A stretch of DNA of 64,000 nt from CAVVUF01 sp963751425 (GCA_963751425.1 CAVVUF010000001.1:868001-932000); one strand, 5' to 3'. Shown: positions 44,356-54,361, counted from the first letter of the stretch. The notes: generated from the letters alone by a model not told the origin. A program made the numbers and translations.

Positions 44356-47300
44356 TCATACTAACACTTCTGCCACTTCATCCAACTTCAGGCTGATCAC
44401 CTGGCTGGTAGAATCCCGCCCCATGGTGACGCCGTAAATTACATCGGCTGCTTGCACAGTATTTCGGTTGTGGGTAACCACAATGAACTGTGTATTTTGA
44501 GCCAGTTCCTGAAGCAGGTCGCGGAAACGTCCCACATTCGCTTCATCCAGCATCGCATCCACTTCATCCAACACACAAAACGGTGTCGGCGAAACCTTGA
44601 GCAGCGCAAATACCAGAGCCGCTGCCGTTAAACTGCGCTCACCGCCCGAGAGCAGTGACAGCCCCTGCTCGCGCCTCCCTGGCAAGCGCGCTTCAATATC
44701 GATCCCTGTTTCTGTCATATCGTTCGGCAGAGTTAATACCAGTCTCGCCGTCCCACCCCCAAATAACCGCGAGAAAATTTCCCTGAATTCATGCGCCACT
44801 GCGTCGAAGGTTTTACGGAACTCCCGTTCCATGAGCAAATCGAGCTCGGCGATAATCTCCTGAATATCCACCTCAGCTTTCATCAGGTCTGCCACCTGCT
44901 CGTGCAAAAACTCATAACGCTCTTTTACCTCGATATATTCTGTATGGGCTTCCGGGTTTACGGGTCCCATTCGGCGGAGTTGAGCGCGCTGCCGTTTGAT
45001 ATTTTCTTCCAATTCTGGCGGAATCTCTGTCACAAATGGGAGCTGTTCAACATATCCTTCCAATGGCAGAGGCGTAGGTCCCGAGACATTTTCTACATAC
45101 TTGAACTCTACCAACCCGAAGTCATCTTCAATCCGCCCGCGCAAGCTTTCGAAGGCTTCTTGCCTCCGGGCCTGGTTAATCCGCGCCTGGGCAAAAAAAT
45201 GTTCCGCCTGAGATAAGGCCTGGCGCGCCTCGTTATCCCGTACCTGCATAACGCTTTGCTCTTGTTCAAGCTTTCCCACCTCGGCCTCTGCTGGCTCGAT
45301 CTTTTGCTGCAGGCTCTCGACTTCTTCATCGATGGATTTTCCAAGTTGGATAGATGCAGCTTTCTGTTCCTCTAAAGCATCCTTGCTCTTGGAAAAATCC
45401 TCCAGCCTGGTTTGCAGGTCAGCCAGGTTGCTTTCTGCGCGTTGAACTGCTGCATTGCGTTCTGTCAACCTGTTTTGCGCTTCACGTAAAGCCTGGTTAT
45501 TGACTGCCACCTGGGTGTTCCAATGTGCCACCCTGGTTTGGATTTCGTCCAGTGACTGTTCAGCCAATTCCTGTGTGCGAATGCGTAAGGTCTCACGCGC
45601 TTTGGTGATCTCCTCGTCTAATTCTTTCAGCTCTGCTGACATTCCGGCTGACTCCCCAACAGCCTTGTGTAGTTCAGCCTCCAACCGGCTGTGCTGTTCG
45701 CGCTGCCACTCCAAAGATCGGCGCGTCTTCTCCAGGTTCAATTCTTCCTGGCGTTGTCCGTCCAAAGCGGCTCGTTTCGCTTTTTCTGCTTCTGCGTTCT
45801 GGCGTCTTTAATTCATTTTCGTTTGCAGTCAGATCGCCAATACGCTGCTCAATCTCTTGTAAATGTCCCTTTTCATCAGAAATTTGTTTTTCCAACCTGT
45901 CGAATTGTTCCTTCAATTCCCGCCGCTGGCGCGGCCTGCTGAGGATACTGGCACTGCTGGCCTGCCCGACCAGGATCGGTCCGCTGGCATAGAATACATC
46001 TCCCTGCAAGGTAACAATTCTGGTGTCCGGGATCTTTCGGTCAACTGCTCCCAAAACGCGCCTCGCCGTCTCCCGGTCTCGCACCAGGAGCACCGATCCA
46101 AGCAGCAGTTCCACCACCGGTCGGAGGGTTGCATCCGCTTGTACAAAATCAACCGCCGGTCCTAGCACGCCTTCCATCTGCGTAAGATTCTTAAAGTTAA
46201 CCATCCGGCTCCCGGAAATGGTATCGAGTGGCAAGATCACCCCTCGGCTGGTTTCCTGATCCAATAACTCAAAAGCCTCCCCAACCCCTCCCGCCTCTGG
46301 AAAGACAATCGCATCAATAAACTCCCCCAATGCCGCCGCGATGGCTTTCTCAAACTCAGAAGCGACTTCGATCTCGTGACTTAATGTACCATATATCGAT
46401 TTAAGTCGGTTCTGGCGGATCGCCTGCAGCAGCAAGCGCGCTCCGCTGGCGTATCCAGTCAGGTTTTTTTCAGCCTGGTCGATGACATCCAGCTGCGCTT
46501 TGACTCGCGCTGCCGTGGTCTGGAGCTGGCCCAACCTCTCCAAGGTCTGTCTTCTTTCAGCTTCAACTTTACCCAGCTCGTTCCTTTGCGTCTTTAAACC
46601 CGCTTCAGTCTCTTCATAGGTTTGTTCAGCCAGCTTCACCCGCTCATTTGCTTGTTGAAGCCGGGTTTCCGCAGTATGCATGGCCTGTTCAAGATCGTGA
46701 ACGGTTTGATTGAAGGCTTCCAGCTCACGTTCCTGGCGTTCCGCTTGTGCTTTTCGTTCCACCAGGCGCGCCCCCAAATATGCTTGCCGGGCAGTATGAC
46801 CTGAGAGGGTATGCCGCGCCTCCTGCAGGGCTTGTTCTGCTTTTTCACGTTCGCTCTTTCGGTTTTGAAGCCCTTGCAAGACATCCTTCAGCTGTCTTTG
46901 GGCCTCATCTGCCTCATTTTGCAGTTGTTTGATTTCCGCGGAGGCTGACTCCAACCGTTCTTGATGATACCGAGATTCGCTTTCCAATCGGATAATTTCG
47001 CTTTGTGTTGTGCTGGCCTGCTCACCCAATGAACGCGAGCGCTCATCTGCCACCGCCAGGTCGCGGCTGAGTGCTTCTTTGCGGGTATGCAGGCTGGCGA
47101 GCTGGCTGTGTAAGGATCCTAATTGTTCGCGCAATGCTTGAATTTTTTTTCTTACCTGGTCAAGCTCTCGGTCCAAATCCACCTGGCTGCCGCGCACCTT
47201 CTCGAGATGCACTTCTTGCCGGTGCGCAGCCTCCAATGCCTCGGTGAGTTCTTTCTGCGTGTTGTGCCAGTGGTATCCATACCAATCCCTTAAGATTAAG

Positions 47301-47974
47301 TGCAGGTCAGCTTTCACCTGCTCATACTCTTGCGACCTGCGTGCCTGGCGTTCCAGGCTGCGCAAACGGGGCTGCAGCTCTGCCAGAATGTCTTCCACTC
47401 TTTCCAGGTTTCGCTTCGTTGCATCCAGGCGCTTTAGGGCCTCCTCGCGCCGGGAGCGGTGCAAGCCAATCCCAGCCGCTTCTTCGAACAGCCGGCGGCG
47501 TTCCTCGGCTTTTAGCGCCAGGGCTGCGTCTACCAATCCCTGTCCGATGACGGTATAGGTCCGTTCAGCCAATCCCGATTGCGCCAATAACTCTCCCACA
47601 TCTTTTAGCCTGACACGCTGCCCATTGATCAGATATTCATTTTCCCCATCTCGATATGCCCGCCGGGTGATCGCCACTTCAGAAAAATCGATCGGTAACC
47701 AACCATTTGAATTGTCAAACACGATCGTTGCTGAGGCCATCCCAGCCCTGGGTCTCTGTTCGGATCCCGCAAAGATCATATCCTCTGTCTTTTTACCGCG
47801 CAGCAGGCTGTAAGATTGTTCCCCCAGAACCCAACGGATCGCATCTGCAATGTTCGACTTCCCAGAGCCGTTGGGACCTACAATAGCCGTAATCGCTTCG
47901 GCAAAGATGAAATCCGTCCGCAGCGCGAAGGTCTTATAACCGTGTAATTCGAGTGATTTTAAGCTTCCTGGCAT
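44356..47974 (-). CDS. smc: Chromosome segregation ATPase SMC, frameshifted
   Basis: About 1205 residues, the normal SMC length, once one indel is corrected. N-terminal Walker A is VGPNGSGKSNIADAIRWVLG. Two long coiled coils flank a hinge (YGTLSHEIEVASEFEKAIAA). The C-terminal ABC signature is LLSGGERSLTAAALVFALLK with Walker B FCVLDEVDAMLDEANV. The upstream frame reads ANENELKTPE and then loses homology. Skipping one base near 45804 gives NAEAEKAKRAALDGQRQEEL and continues to 44356. ATG 47974 has AGGA upstream and follows the rnc stop by 1 nt; ATG 47989 lies inside rnc. Condensin partners ScpA and ScpB are not in the window. Confidence 0.94.
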
Positions 47975-47975
47975 T

Positions 47976-48692
47976 CTATCCTGATCCAATCGAGCCTAAG
48001 GCTGCTCGGGCAGCATTTTTCGCAGCAGCCTGCTTGCTGTGTCCTTCTCCCCGCCCGGCTACCTCGCCGCCGATAATGACTTCGACTTCAAAAATCTTAT
48101 CATGGTCTGGTCCAAACGCGCTGACCGTCCGGTAGGTTGGTGCTCCTAAGCCTTGCGATTGCGACCATTCCTGCAACAAGCTCTTAACATCCTGATCGCC
48201 ATCCCCATTGAGGATCTTTCGAGTTTCTTCCTCTAAAAATGGCTCTACAAACTCATACACCGCCTCCAGGCTCTGGTCCAAGAATAAAGCGCCGATAAGC
48301 GCTTCAAAGGTGCAGCCTAAAAGGGCCGAGCGCAACCTCCCGCCCCCTTCCTCTTCACCTTTCCCCAAAAGCATGTACTCGCCCAAATTGACTTGTAAAG
48401 CAAAACTGGCTAATTGCTCATTTCCCACCAGCGCGGCGCGCAAGCGGGTGAGCTGCCCTTCGCTCATCTCAGGGAAGTGGTTATACAACCATGCCCCAAC
48501 CAGGAAATCTAAAACCGCATCGCCTAAAAATTCGAGACGCTCATTATCTTCCAAGGCCTCCGGATGCTCATTCACATACGAGCGGTGCGTCAAAGCCCGT
48601 CGTAAGAGCCAGGTATCATCAAAATGGAGACCCAAACGTTGTGCAACATCGCTGGGGATCGAATCTCCCCAACCTCCCTGAGCAGACTCCAT
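47976..48692 (-). CDS. rnc: Ribonuclease III
   Basis: A double-strand-specific endoribonuclease for rRNA and mRNA processing, about 238 residues. The catalytic signature is NERLEFLGDAVLDFLVG and the second acidic site EALIGALFLDQSLEAVYEF. A C-terminal dsRNA-binding domain follows (DVKSLLQEWSQSQGLGAPTY to GHSKQAAAKNAARAAL). ATG 48692 with GAGAGG upstream is preferred over GTG 48698. The stop lies 1 nt from the smc start, giving the common rnc-smc pair. Confidence 0.96.
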   Translation of the reverse strand: MESAQGGWGDSIPSDVAQRLGLHFDDTWLLRRALTHRSYVNEHPEALEDNERLEFLGDAVLDFLVGAWLYNHFPEMSEGQLTRLRAALVGNEQLASFALQVNLGEYMLLGKGEEEGGGRLRSALLGCTFEALIGALFLDQSLEAVYEFVEPFLEEETRKILNGDGDQDVKSLLQEWSQSQGLGAPTYRTVSAFGPDHDKIFEVEVIIGGEVAGRGEGHSKQAAAKNAARAALGSIGSG

Positions 48693-48789
48693 GTACACCT
48701 CTCTCCGGAACTGAGGGAGCGCCAGACACCCCGCTTGCGCCGGGTAGCTTGCGATCCATTAATTCCAATAGATTCTTCAAAGCTTTGGT

Positions 48790-50022
48790 TCAAGCGTATT
48801 GACGTAGAACCAAAACCGCATTATGACCACCAAACCCAAATGCATTGCTGATGGCAATCTTCACCGGTTTTTCGCGTGCCTGGTTCGGCACGCAATCCAG
48901 GTCACATTCCGGGTCAGGGGTCTGGTAATGAATCGTTGGCGGGATTAGTCCTTCACGAATCGCCTGTACGCAGAAGATCACTTCCAGCGCCCCGGTCGCA
49001 CCCATCATATGCCCGGTCATCGATTTGGTGGACGAAACAGGGATATTATAAGCGATATTTCCAAAGGCTGCCTTGATTGCCCGTGTCTCCGACAGATCGT
49101 TCAAAACAGTGGCTGTCCCATGTGCGTTAATATAATCTACCTCATCCAGGTTCACCTGCGCCGCCTCCAAAGCCGCCCGAATGGCGCGTGCCCCACCTTC
49201 ACCAGTCTCAGAGGGGGCTGTAATGTGAAAAGCATCAGATGTGGCTGCATATCCTGCCAGTTCTGCCAGAATCGTCGCCCCCCGTGAGCGTGCATGGCTC
49301 TCTCGTTCGAGCACCAAGACCGCCCCCCCTTCTCCCATCACCAGGCCATCTCGGTTCTTATCAAAAGGTTGTGGCGTCATCGAGAAATCTTCACTCCGCC
49401 TCGAGGTCGCCCCTATCCGGTCGAAGGCTGCAATGCCCAGCGGCGTGATCGTGGCCTCGCTGGCTCCTGCCAATGCCACGTCGATGACCCCGGCTCGCAG
49501 CAGCGTCCAGGCCATCCCAATCCCATCCGCACCCGAGGCGCACGCCGAAGCCACCGAGAATGCCGGTCCCTTAAACCCGTAATCGATGGCAGCCATCCCT
49601 GCCGCTCCATTTAACATCAACATCGGAATCACAAACGGGCTGACGCGCCGCGGCCCTTGCTCTTGCAAGGTATGTTCCGCTTCGAGTATGGAAGTAAAGC
49701 CGCCAATTGCCGAGGAAATCACCACCCCGCTTCTTTCAGCGTTTTCTTCCAGGTTGATCCCAGAATGCTGGATTGCCTCCGCTGCCGCAATTGCCGCGAA
49801 TTGCTCGAACCGGTCCCTCCGCCTGGCTTCCTTCGCCGGCAGATATTCATCCGGGTTGAAATTCTTGACCTCACAGGCAATTTTTACTAGAAAATCAGAG
49901 GCATCAAAGAGGGTGATCGGACCTACCCCTGAAAACCCACGGCTAACCGCCTCCCAGGTCTCAGTAACCGTTCTACCCAAGGAATTGATTGTTCCCATAC
50001 CTGTAATGACGACTTTTTCCAC
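48790..50022 (-). CDS. fabF: Beta-ketoacyl-ACP synthase II
   Basis: A condensing enzyme of fatty acid elongation, about 410 residues. The Cys-His-His triad lies in VASACASGADGIGMAW, YINAHGTATVLNDLSE and SNAFGFGGHNAVLVLR; KSMTGHMMGATGALE is also conserved. The start is taken as GTG 50022 (VEKVVITGMGTINSLG) because GAGGAGGAAGG lies 3-13 nt upstream. An ATG at 50088 would add an unconserved 22-residue extension. It is upstream of rnc on the same strand (91-nt gap). Confidence 0.95.
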   Translation of the reverse strand: MEKVVITGMGTINSLGRTVTETWEAVSRGFSGVGPITLFDASDFLVKIACEVKNFNPDEYLPAKEARRRDRFEQFAAIAAAEAIQHSGINLEENAERSGVVISSAIGGFTSILEAEHTLQEQGPRRVSPFVIPMLMLNGAAGMAAIDYGFKGPAFSVASACASGADGIGMAWTLLRAGVIDVALAGASEATITPLGIAAFDRIGATSRRSEDFSMTPQPFDKNRDGLVMGEGGAVLVLERESHARSRGATILAELAGYAATSDAFHITAPSETGEGGARAIRAALEAAQVNLDEVDYINAHGTATVLNDLSETRAIKAAFGNIAYNIPVSSTKSMTGHMMGATGALEVIFCVQAIREGLIPPTIHYQTPDPECDLDCVPNQAREKPVKIAISNAFGFGGHNAVLVLRQYA

Positions 50023-50130
50023 AACCTTCCTCCTCGTTTGAACTGTTATTGCAAAGCCAGCGGTTTCTGCTGGCTGAAGCAATCTCATCTTTTCATTTTG
50101 CGGTCGCTTCCAATTCCTTTGATGACTAAA

Positions 50131-51222
50131 TCACGCCACATTTTTCAAGCCCGATCCCGTCAGTACTGCCACAATTGGCTCGGGTACTTTTTCGCGTATA
50201 ACTTGAATAGCCTTCCAAACCACCGCTGATGTATTTTCCACATAAAACCCTTGTCGAGCCAACTCGTCGCGCCCCACAAGGATATCTTCTTCATCCACTG
50301 CCACGAACATCCCGCCTGTCGCTTCCACCGCTCGCACCACCGCATCCCCACGTATCGGATACCTCACCCTGATACCCTCTGCGACTGTCTGCCCTTCAGA
50401 AATCCACTGCAAGCCGGCCGGTCCATAAGCCGATAATGCCCACAGCGGCGCGCAGGCGCGTGCCTGCACCCCCACCAGCTTGGGCATTTGCTGGATCCTC
50501 CCCGCCTCCCAAAGGGCCTCGAAACCGCGCTGGATTCCCAAAAGCAGGCCTCCCTGTCCGGTTGGGAGAACGACCGAAAATGCCGTATCGCCAAGCTGCT
50601 CCACCAGTTCGTATGCCAGTGTCGCATATCCAGGGATGTTGAAAGGCAGGTACGCGTGGCTTGCATAGATGGCCCCCGCCTCCGCCGCCCGTCTCACCGC
50701 CTCCGCTGCGTTCGTGCGCGGCCCCGGCACAGAGACAACTTCTGCGCCATACGCCGCAATCTGGCTGCGCTTCGGTCCAGAAGCTGCTTCAGGCACAAAC
50801 ACCCTCGCCTTTATCCCCCCTCGCGCCGCATAAGCCGCAAAGGAAGCGCCCGCATTCCCAGATAAATCTTCCACTGCCTCGCTCACCCCCCTTGCCCGCA
50901 GGAAGCTAACCAGTGTCGCCGAACCCCGGTCTTTAAATGAACCGCTCGGGTTGAGAAACTCACATTTGAAAGCTGCCTCCTGCCCCAAGACTTTTCCCCA
51001 TACCAGCGGCGTATTCCCCTCCCCCAGTGAGATCACCGCTTCGCCATTTGGCAGTCCAAACGTGTTCTGGTAACGCCAGATCCCCGGTTGTCCTGTTTCC
51101 ACCAGGCTTGCATCAAAATGCAGCGGCCCTTCGAGATCATAAATTCCCCCACAGGCCTCACAGCGAAAGGGAACCCCCTTCTCTGGATAAGGTCGGTGGC
51201 AGTTCGTACAATATATCTTCAT
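50131..51222 (-). CDS. thrC: Threonine synthase-type PLP enzyme
   Basis: A 363-residue fold-type II PLP enzyme. An N-terminal zinc-ribbon-like segment (CTNCHRPYP and CEACGG) precedes the PLP Lys in NPSGSFKDRGSATL. The phosphate cup is GNAGASFAAYAARGG, and PTGQGGLLLGIQRGFE follows. It fits the short archaeal/Chloroflexota threonine synthases that convert O-phosphohomoserine to threonine; related cysteate or diaminopropionate enzymes cannot be excluded. The start is ATG 51222. The MoaD-MoaE gene ends 4 nt upstream, in the same direction. Confidence 0.82.
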   Translation of the reverse strand: MKIYCTNCHRPYPEKGVPFRCEACGGIYDLEGPLHFDASLVETGQPGIWRYQNTFGLPNGEAVISLGEGNTPLVWGKVLGQEAAFKCEFLNPSGSFKDRGSATLVSFLRARGVSEAVEDLSGNAGASFAAYAARGGIKARVFVPEAASGPKRSQIAAYGAEVVSVPGPRTNAAEAVRRAAEAGAIYASHAYLPFNIPGYATLAYELVEQLGDTAFSVVLPTGQGGLLLGIQRGFEALWEAGRIQQMPKLVGVQARACAPLWALSAYGPAGLQWISEGQTVAEGIRVRYPIRGDAVVRAVEATGGMFVAVDEEDILVGRDELARQGFYVENTSAVVWKAIQVIREKVPEPIVAVLTGSGLKNVA

Positions 51223-51225
51223 CTT

Positions 51226-51924
51226 TCATTCTCTCTGTGTAGGAAAATAATCACCCTCGATCCAGGTTTCACCCCCCGGTCCCACTTCTTTTTTCCAAAC
51301 CGGCACGATCTCCTTCAGCCGGTCAATGCCGTATCGCGCCGCCTCGAAGACCCCCGTATCTCGGTGAGCTGCGGTGCAGGCAATTAACACCGTGGGGGTT
51401 TTGGGGAACAAGCGTCCCACGCGCTGCACGATCGCAATCCCTTCCACCGTCGGCCAGCGCTCCCGGATCTCCTCCGCCACCTGACGCATCTTGGCCTCCG
51501 CCATCGGCACATACGCCTCATATTCCAGGTAGCTCGTCGCGTGTGCTTCTCCACGGCTGGTTACCCCGCGCACCATTCCCGTAAAGATGCACGCTGCCCC
51601 TGTACTGGGTAAAGTGATCTTCGCCAGCAGATCATCCAGGTCAAGCTCCTCTTCGGTGATCGCATATACTGCCGGAAAGCTCCCTCCACTGACCGGTGGA
51701 AAGAAAGCCACCTCTGCCCCCGCTGGGATTTTATCGCCGGCAAAGGCGAATTCTTTATTGACCGCTGCCAGGCACCCCCCCAGGGCTGGCCCCAGCGCCG
51801 GCAGTTCCTTTGCCAATTTTGTTTTTAGATCCTGGACCGTGGTTCCCTCAGGCAGGTCCATCACCAGCCTTTTGGTCTGGGCCAGGTCCCGCAGTGTAGC
51901 GAAGAATAATACAGAAATTTGCAT
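51226..51924 (-). CDS. Molybdopterin synthase, MoaD-MoaE fusion
   Basis: A 232-residue fusion. Residues 1-81 are MoaD (ubiquitin fold) ending in the FPPVSGG di-glycine that must carry the thiocarboxylate sulfur. The remainder is MoaE (ACIFTGMVRG, LEYEAYVPMAEAKM, AIVQRVGRL, VPVWKKEV with the catalytic Lys). The di-glycine is internal, followed by SFPAVYAI, so it would need proteolytic release to act as sulfur carrier, as described for MoaX-type fusions. It supplies molybdopterin for the formate dehydrogenase. It is co-directional with thrC (4-nt gap). Confidence 0.93.
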   Translation of the reverse strand: MQISVLFFATLRDLAQTKRLVMDLPEGTTVQDLKTKLAKELPALGPALGGCLAAVNKEFAFAGDKIPAGAEVAFFPPVSGGSFPAVYAITEEELDLDDLLAKITLPSTGAACIFTGMVRGVTSRGEAHATSYLEYEAYVPMAEAKMRQVAEEIRERWPTVEGIAIVQRVGRLFPKTPTVLIACTAAHRDTGVFEAARYGIDRLKEIVPVWKKEVGPGGETWIEGDYFPTQRE

Positions 51925-51938
51925 CGCTTGCCTCTTAC

Positions 51939-52940
51939 CTAAATCTCTTGCCAGGCTTTGAACACCTGGTATACATTTTCCGGTTTAGCCCCCGCCCCAA
52001 ATTCGCATTGGGCAATGATCCCCCCATCTGCATAAAGAGCCTCTTTGACCCGCCGGACGGCCTGGTCGATCTCATCGATCGTTCCAAAGGAAAGCAAGTG
52101 CTGACGGTCGATCTCCCCCCAAAAAGTCATCTTCCCGCGCAGCTTCTTCCCCAGGGCCTCGATATCCATCACAAACAGCTGCGCATTCACCGCATCCACG
52201 CCGATCTCCGCCAGGTCTGGCAAGATATCTGCTGTGTACCCATCCGTGTGCATGAAAATCTTTTTTCCACATCCATGCGCCAGCTCAACATAATCCCGGT
52301 ACAGCGGTTTGAAAATCCTTCGCCACATCGCCGGAGAGATAAGCAGAGCCCGCTGCGTTCCCCAATCGTCCATAAAATTCATCCCGTCAACTTCGCTCGC
52401 CGCCCAAATTTCCATCTCCTTGAGATAAAATTGGTGGATCCGGTTGAGAAGATCGAAAAACTCCGGCGGCTGCTCACCCAGGTCAAGGAAAACATTTTCG
52501 CTCGTCCGTAAGAACTGCAGGCGCTCGAATGGGCGTGGGCAGTTTCCCGCCAGCACATATTGGTCGGTTTGGCGGCAGAACTGGTTGACCATGTCCACAT
52601 CCACCGAAAGCATCTCCTCCGGAGGGTGCAGCTTTTCAAGATCATCCCAGGTTTTAATAAAAGGTACTTTTACCTCTCCAATCACCCCGCCTTGCCGGTT
52701 TTCAAAGATGCACCCCCACTCATCGACATAGGTCCCAATCTCATATGCATTGCCAGAGGTCGGCGCGTATTGCCGATGGAATCCAGGTGCACCGGTAATA
52801 TCATCTGGGTAATCCGTACGCAGTTTTTGCATGAAATCCGGATAACGCTCCTCAGCCCACGGCAGCGTCCACAATTGCCTGGGGATGCGCTCTGGGCGAT
52901 CAAAATCTAGTGTCCGTTTTACAAGTTCCCTGGATTCCAT
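51939..52940 (-). CDS. Uroporphyrinogen decarboxylase-family protein (methyltransferase-like)
   Basis: A 333-residue TIM-barrel protein of the URO-D superfamily. It shows the substrate-pocket segment MNFMDDWGTQRALLISPAMW, the conserved FMHTDGYTADILPDLAEIGV, and ending EFGAGAKPENVYQVFKAWQE. It lacks the Arg-rich N-terminal motif of true HemE, so a corrinoid-dependent methyltransferase (MtaA/CmuA-like) or an unassigned relative is more likely. The substrate is unknown. It ends 14 nt upstream of the molybdopterin synthase gene. Confidence 0.8.
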   Translation of the reverse strand: MESRELVKRTLDFDRPERIPRQLWTLPWAEERYPDFMQKLRTDYPDDITGAPGFHRQYAPTSGNAYEIGTYVDEWGCIFENRQGGVIGEVKVPFIKTWDDLEKLHPPEEMLSVDVDMVNQFCRQTDQYVLAGNCPRPFERLQFLRTSENVFLDLGEQPPEFFDLLNRIHQFYLKEMEIWAASEVDGMNFMDDWGTQRALLISPAMWRRIFKPLYRDYVELAHGCGKKIFMHTDGYTADILPDLAEIGVDAVNAQLFVMDIEALGKKLRGKMTFWGEIDRQHLLSFGTIDEIDQAVRRVKEALYADGGIIAQCEFGAGAKPENVYQVFKAWQEI

Positions 52941-53000
52941 AAACGAACCTCTTTGAAGTTTCCTTCTTTACGTGGATCAAACAACATGACCTTCCTGCCA

Positions 53001-53030
53001 AATCCTGTCCATCCTGTATATCTTGTTAGA
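53001..53030. repeat. Intergenic ATCCTGT repeat, copy 1
   Basis: AATCCTGTCCATCCTGTATA followed by TCTTGTTAGA (53001-53030). It contains the direct repeat ATCCTGT twice and matches the segment at 60843-60870 with three differences over 28 bases. Both copies are outside coding sequence. It is short, noncoding and likely a mobile or recombinogenic intergenic motif. Confidence 0.6.
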
Positions 53031-53114
53031 TTATTAAAGGTTCTAGGATTGCTCATTTTCAGGATTCACCACATCCCCGCTCATGCCTCCATGCTTCTCG
53101 ACCAGGCGAATATT

Positions 53115-53537
53115 TTAAATCCGCATGGTTTTCTCGACCGCCTTCGCCATATCGTACACGGTCAGCGCTGTCACCGAAACCGCCGTGAGGGCTTCCATCT
53201 CCACCCCCGTTTTTCCCGTCGTTCGCACCGCAGCCGTGATCCGAATGCCCGGCAGGCTGGGGTCCGCCTCCAGGTCCACACTGATATGCGTGAGCGCCAG
53301 CGGGTGGCAGAGCGGGATCAGCTCAGCCGTCCGCTTGGCGGCCATGATCCCCGCCACGCGCGCCACGCTGAACACATCACCCTTCTTCAATTCTCCCGCC
53401 TGCACTAACTTCAGCGTCTCCGCTCGCATGACCACCTCCCCTTTGGCGATTGCCATGCGTTCCGTATCAGGTTTCTGCCCCACATCCACCATATGCAGGC
53501 TGCCCTGCTCATCCAAATGCGTAAGTTTTTCAGACAT
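53115..53537 (-). CDS. moaC: Cyclic pyranopterin monophosphate synthase MoaC with premature stop
   Basis: A molybdenum-cofactor enzyme converting the GTP-derived 8-cyclo-dihydro-GTP intermediate to cPMP. The core is complete: THLDEQGSLHMVDVGQKPDT, ELIPLCHPLALTHISVDLEA, GVEMEALTAVSVTALTVYDM. The frame stops with TAA at 53115-53117 after TMRI (140 residues). Beyond the stop, in the same frame, the codons read NIRLVEKHGGMSGDVVNPEN up to TAG at 53043-53045, and LVEKxGGxSGD is the normal MoaC C-terminus. The stop therefore looks like a single-base change in a complete gene. Whether the 140-residue product works is open. No other moa gene except the MoaD-MoaE fusion is nearby. Confidence 0.9.
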   Translation of the reverse strand: MSEKLTHLDEQGSLHMVDVGQKPDTERMAIAKGEVVMRAETLKLVQAGELKKGDVFSVARVAGIMAAKRTAELIPLCHPLALTHISVDLEADPSLPGIRITAAVRTTGKTGVEMEALTAVSVTALTVYDMAKAVEKTMRI

Positions 53538-53581
53538 GGGCGAAATTATAACCCTTCTTTCCGCCTTTTCCGTGTCCGCCC

Positions 53582-54005
53582 TTATGGATCCTCCGCTTTT
53601 GTGCCCCTCAAGCGCTTAATCTCTCCCCTGTGTTTCTTAGCCCTCAGCCTATCTTCCTGAGCGGCCTTGCTGGGCTTTGTCTTTCGACGCGCTTTCGGCT
53701 CATATTCTGCTTGTTGGAGCAAATGGACCAAACGTTGAACTGCATCTTCCCGGTTCTGTTCCTGGCTGCGGTATCGTTTTGCCTCGATTACCAGCACCCC
53801 CTCCTCCGTAATTCGCTTCCTTGCCAGCTTGGTAAGCCGCTGCTTGATATTTTCTGGTAGAGAAGGCGAGTTTTTCACGTCAAAACGCAATTGAACTGCC
53901 GTGGCAACCTTATTCAACATTCTGCCCGCCAGGGCCTGCTGCCCGGATGAAATCAAGCTGTATTTCACTTTCCTGAATAGAAAGCGATGGGGTTATTTCT
54001 AGCAT
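53582..54005 (-). CDS. arfB: Alternative ribosome-rescue factor ArfB (YaeJ), frameshifted at the GGQ motif
   Basis: A small class I release-factor-like peptidyl-tRNA hydrolase that frees stalled ribosomes. Read from ATG 54005 (MLEITPSLSIQESEIQLDFI), the frame carries RAAGPGGQNV, then needs one base removed (53915). It then continues NKVATAVQLRFDVKNSPSLP to the basic tail KKHRGEIKRLRGTK. The corrected length is 140 residues, exactly family size. Without the correction the GGQ catalytic motif is lost and only a fragment from about 53968 is open. The basic C-terminal tail that enters the mRNA channel is intact. Confidence 0.9.
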
Positions 54006-54361
54006 AAGGGAAGTATAACATTGAGGTGAAGGCATTGATTGAGTTGGCGTTGTGAGACCCTGCGCTCCTTACAGGGTCGTCGCAATCTCATTCTTAATCG
54101 CTCATCGCCATCGCCGTAATCATCATCCATTCGCGTTCTATGCTGACTCTGTCTTTCTTCGCCGCTGCAAAAGATGCAGCGGCGAAGAATCCCTTAAGAG
54201 ATGGATGAATTATTGTTTTCAATAATAAAAAGAGATAATCGTCTTTAAAATACTTAGGATTGCCTTGCTGTAACATCACTCTGTTTAGATTACAGTTCGT
54301 GTATTTCGTGTGTTTCGTGGTAAAAAACTTTAGTTTAATCAATGAGATCTACTTACCGTCA
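54006..54361. other. 356-bp intergenic region with a palindrome and CACGAA-type repeats
   Basis: Noncoding gap between arfB and mtnA. It holds a long perfect hairpin (54155-54189) and a 9-bp tandem motif, TTCGTGTAT TTCGTGTGT TTCGTGG (54296-54320). The latter is a widely seen type of intergenic repeat. An 82-codon open frame on the minus strand (54094-54342) is composed of these repeats and has no protein-like features. Confidence 0.7.
54155..54189. repeat. Palindromic hairpin, copy 2 of a dispersed element
   Basis: A perfect 14-bp stem, TTCTTCGCCGCTGC (54155-54168) and GCAGCGGCGAAGAA (54176-54189), with a 7-nt loop. The inner 11 bp are identical to the arms at 23375-23403, 31 kb away, while the loops differ. 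Compensated arms with variable loops suggest a REP/MITE-like small palindromic element. Confidence 0.75.

Noticed and set aside
54094..54342. 82-codon minus-strand ORF
   Set aside because: Its sequence is made of intergenic repeats (CACGAA tandem and the palindrome), with no family resemblance or ribosome site.
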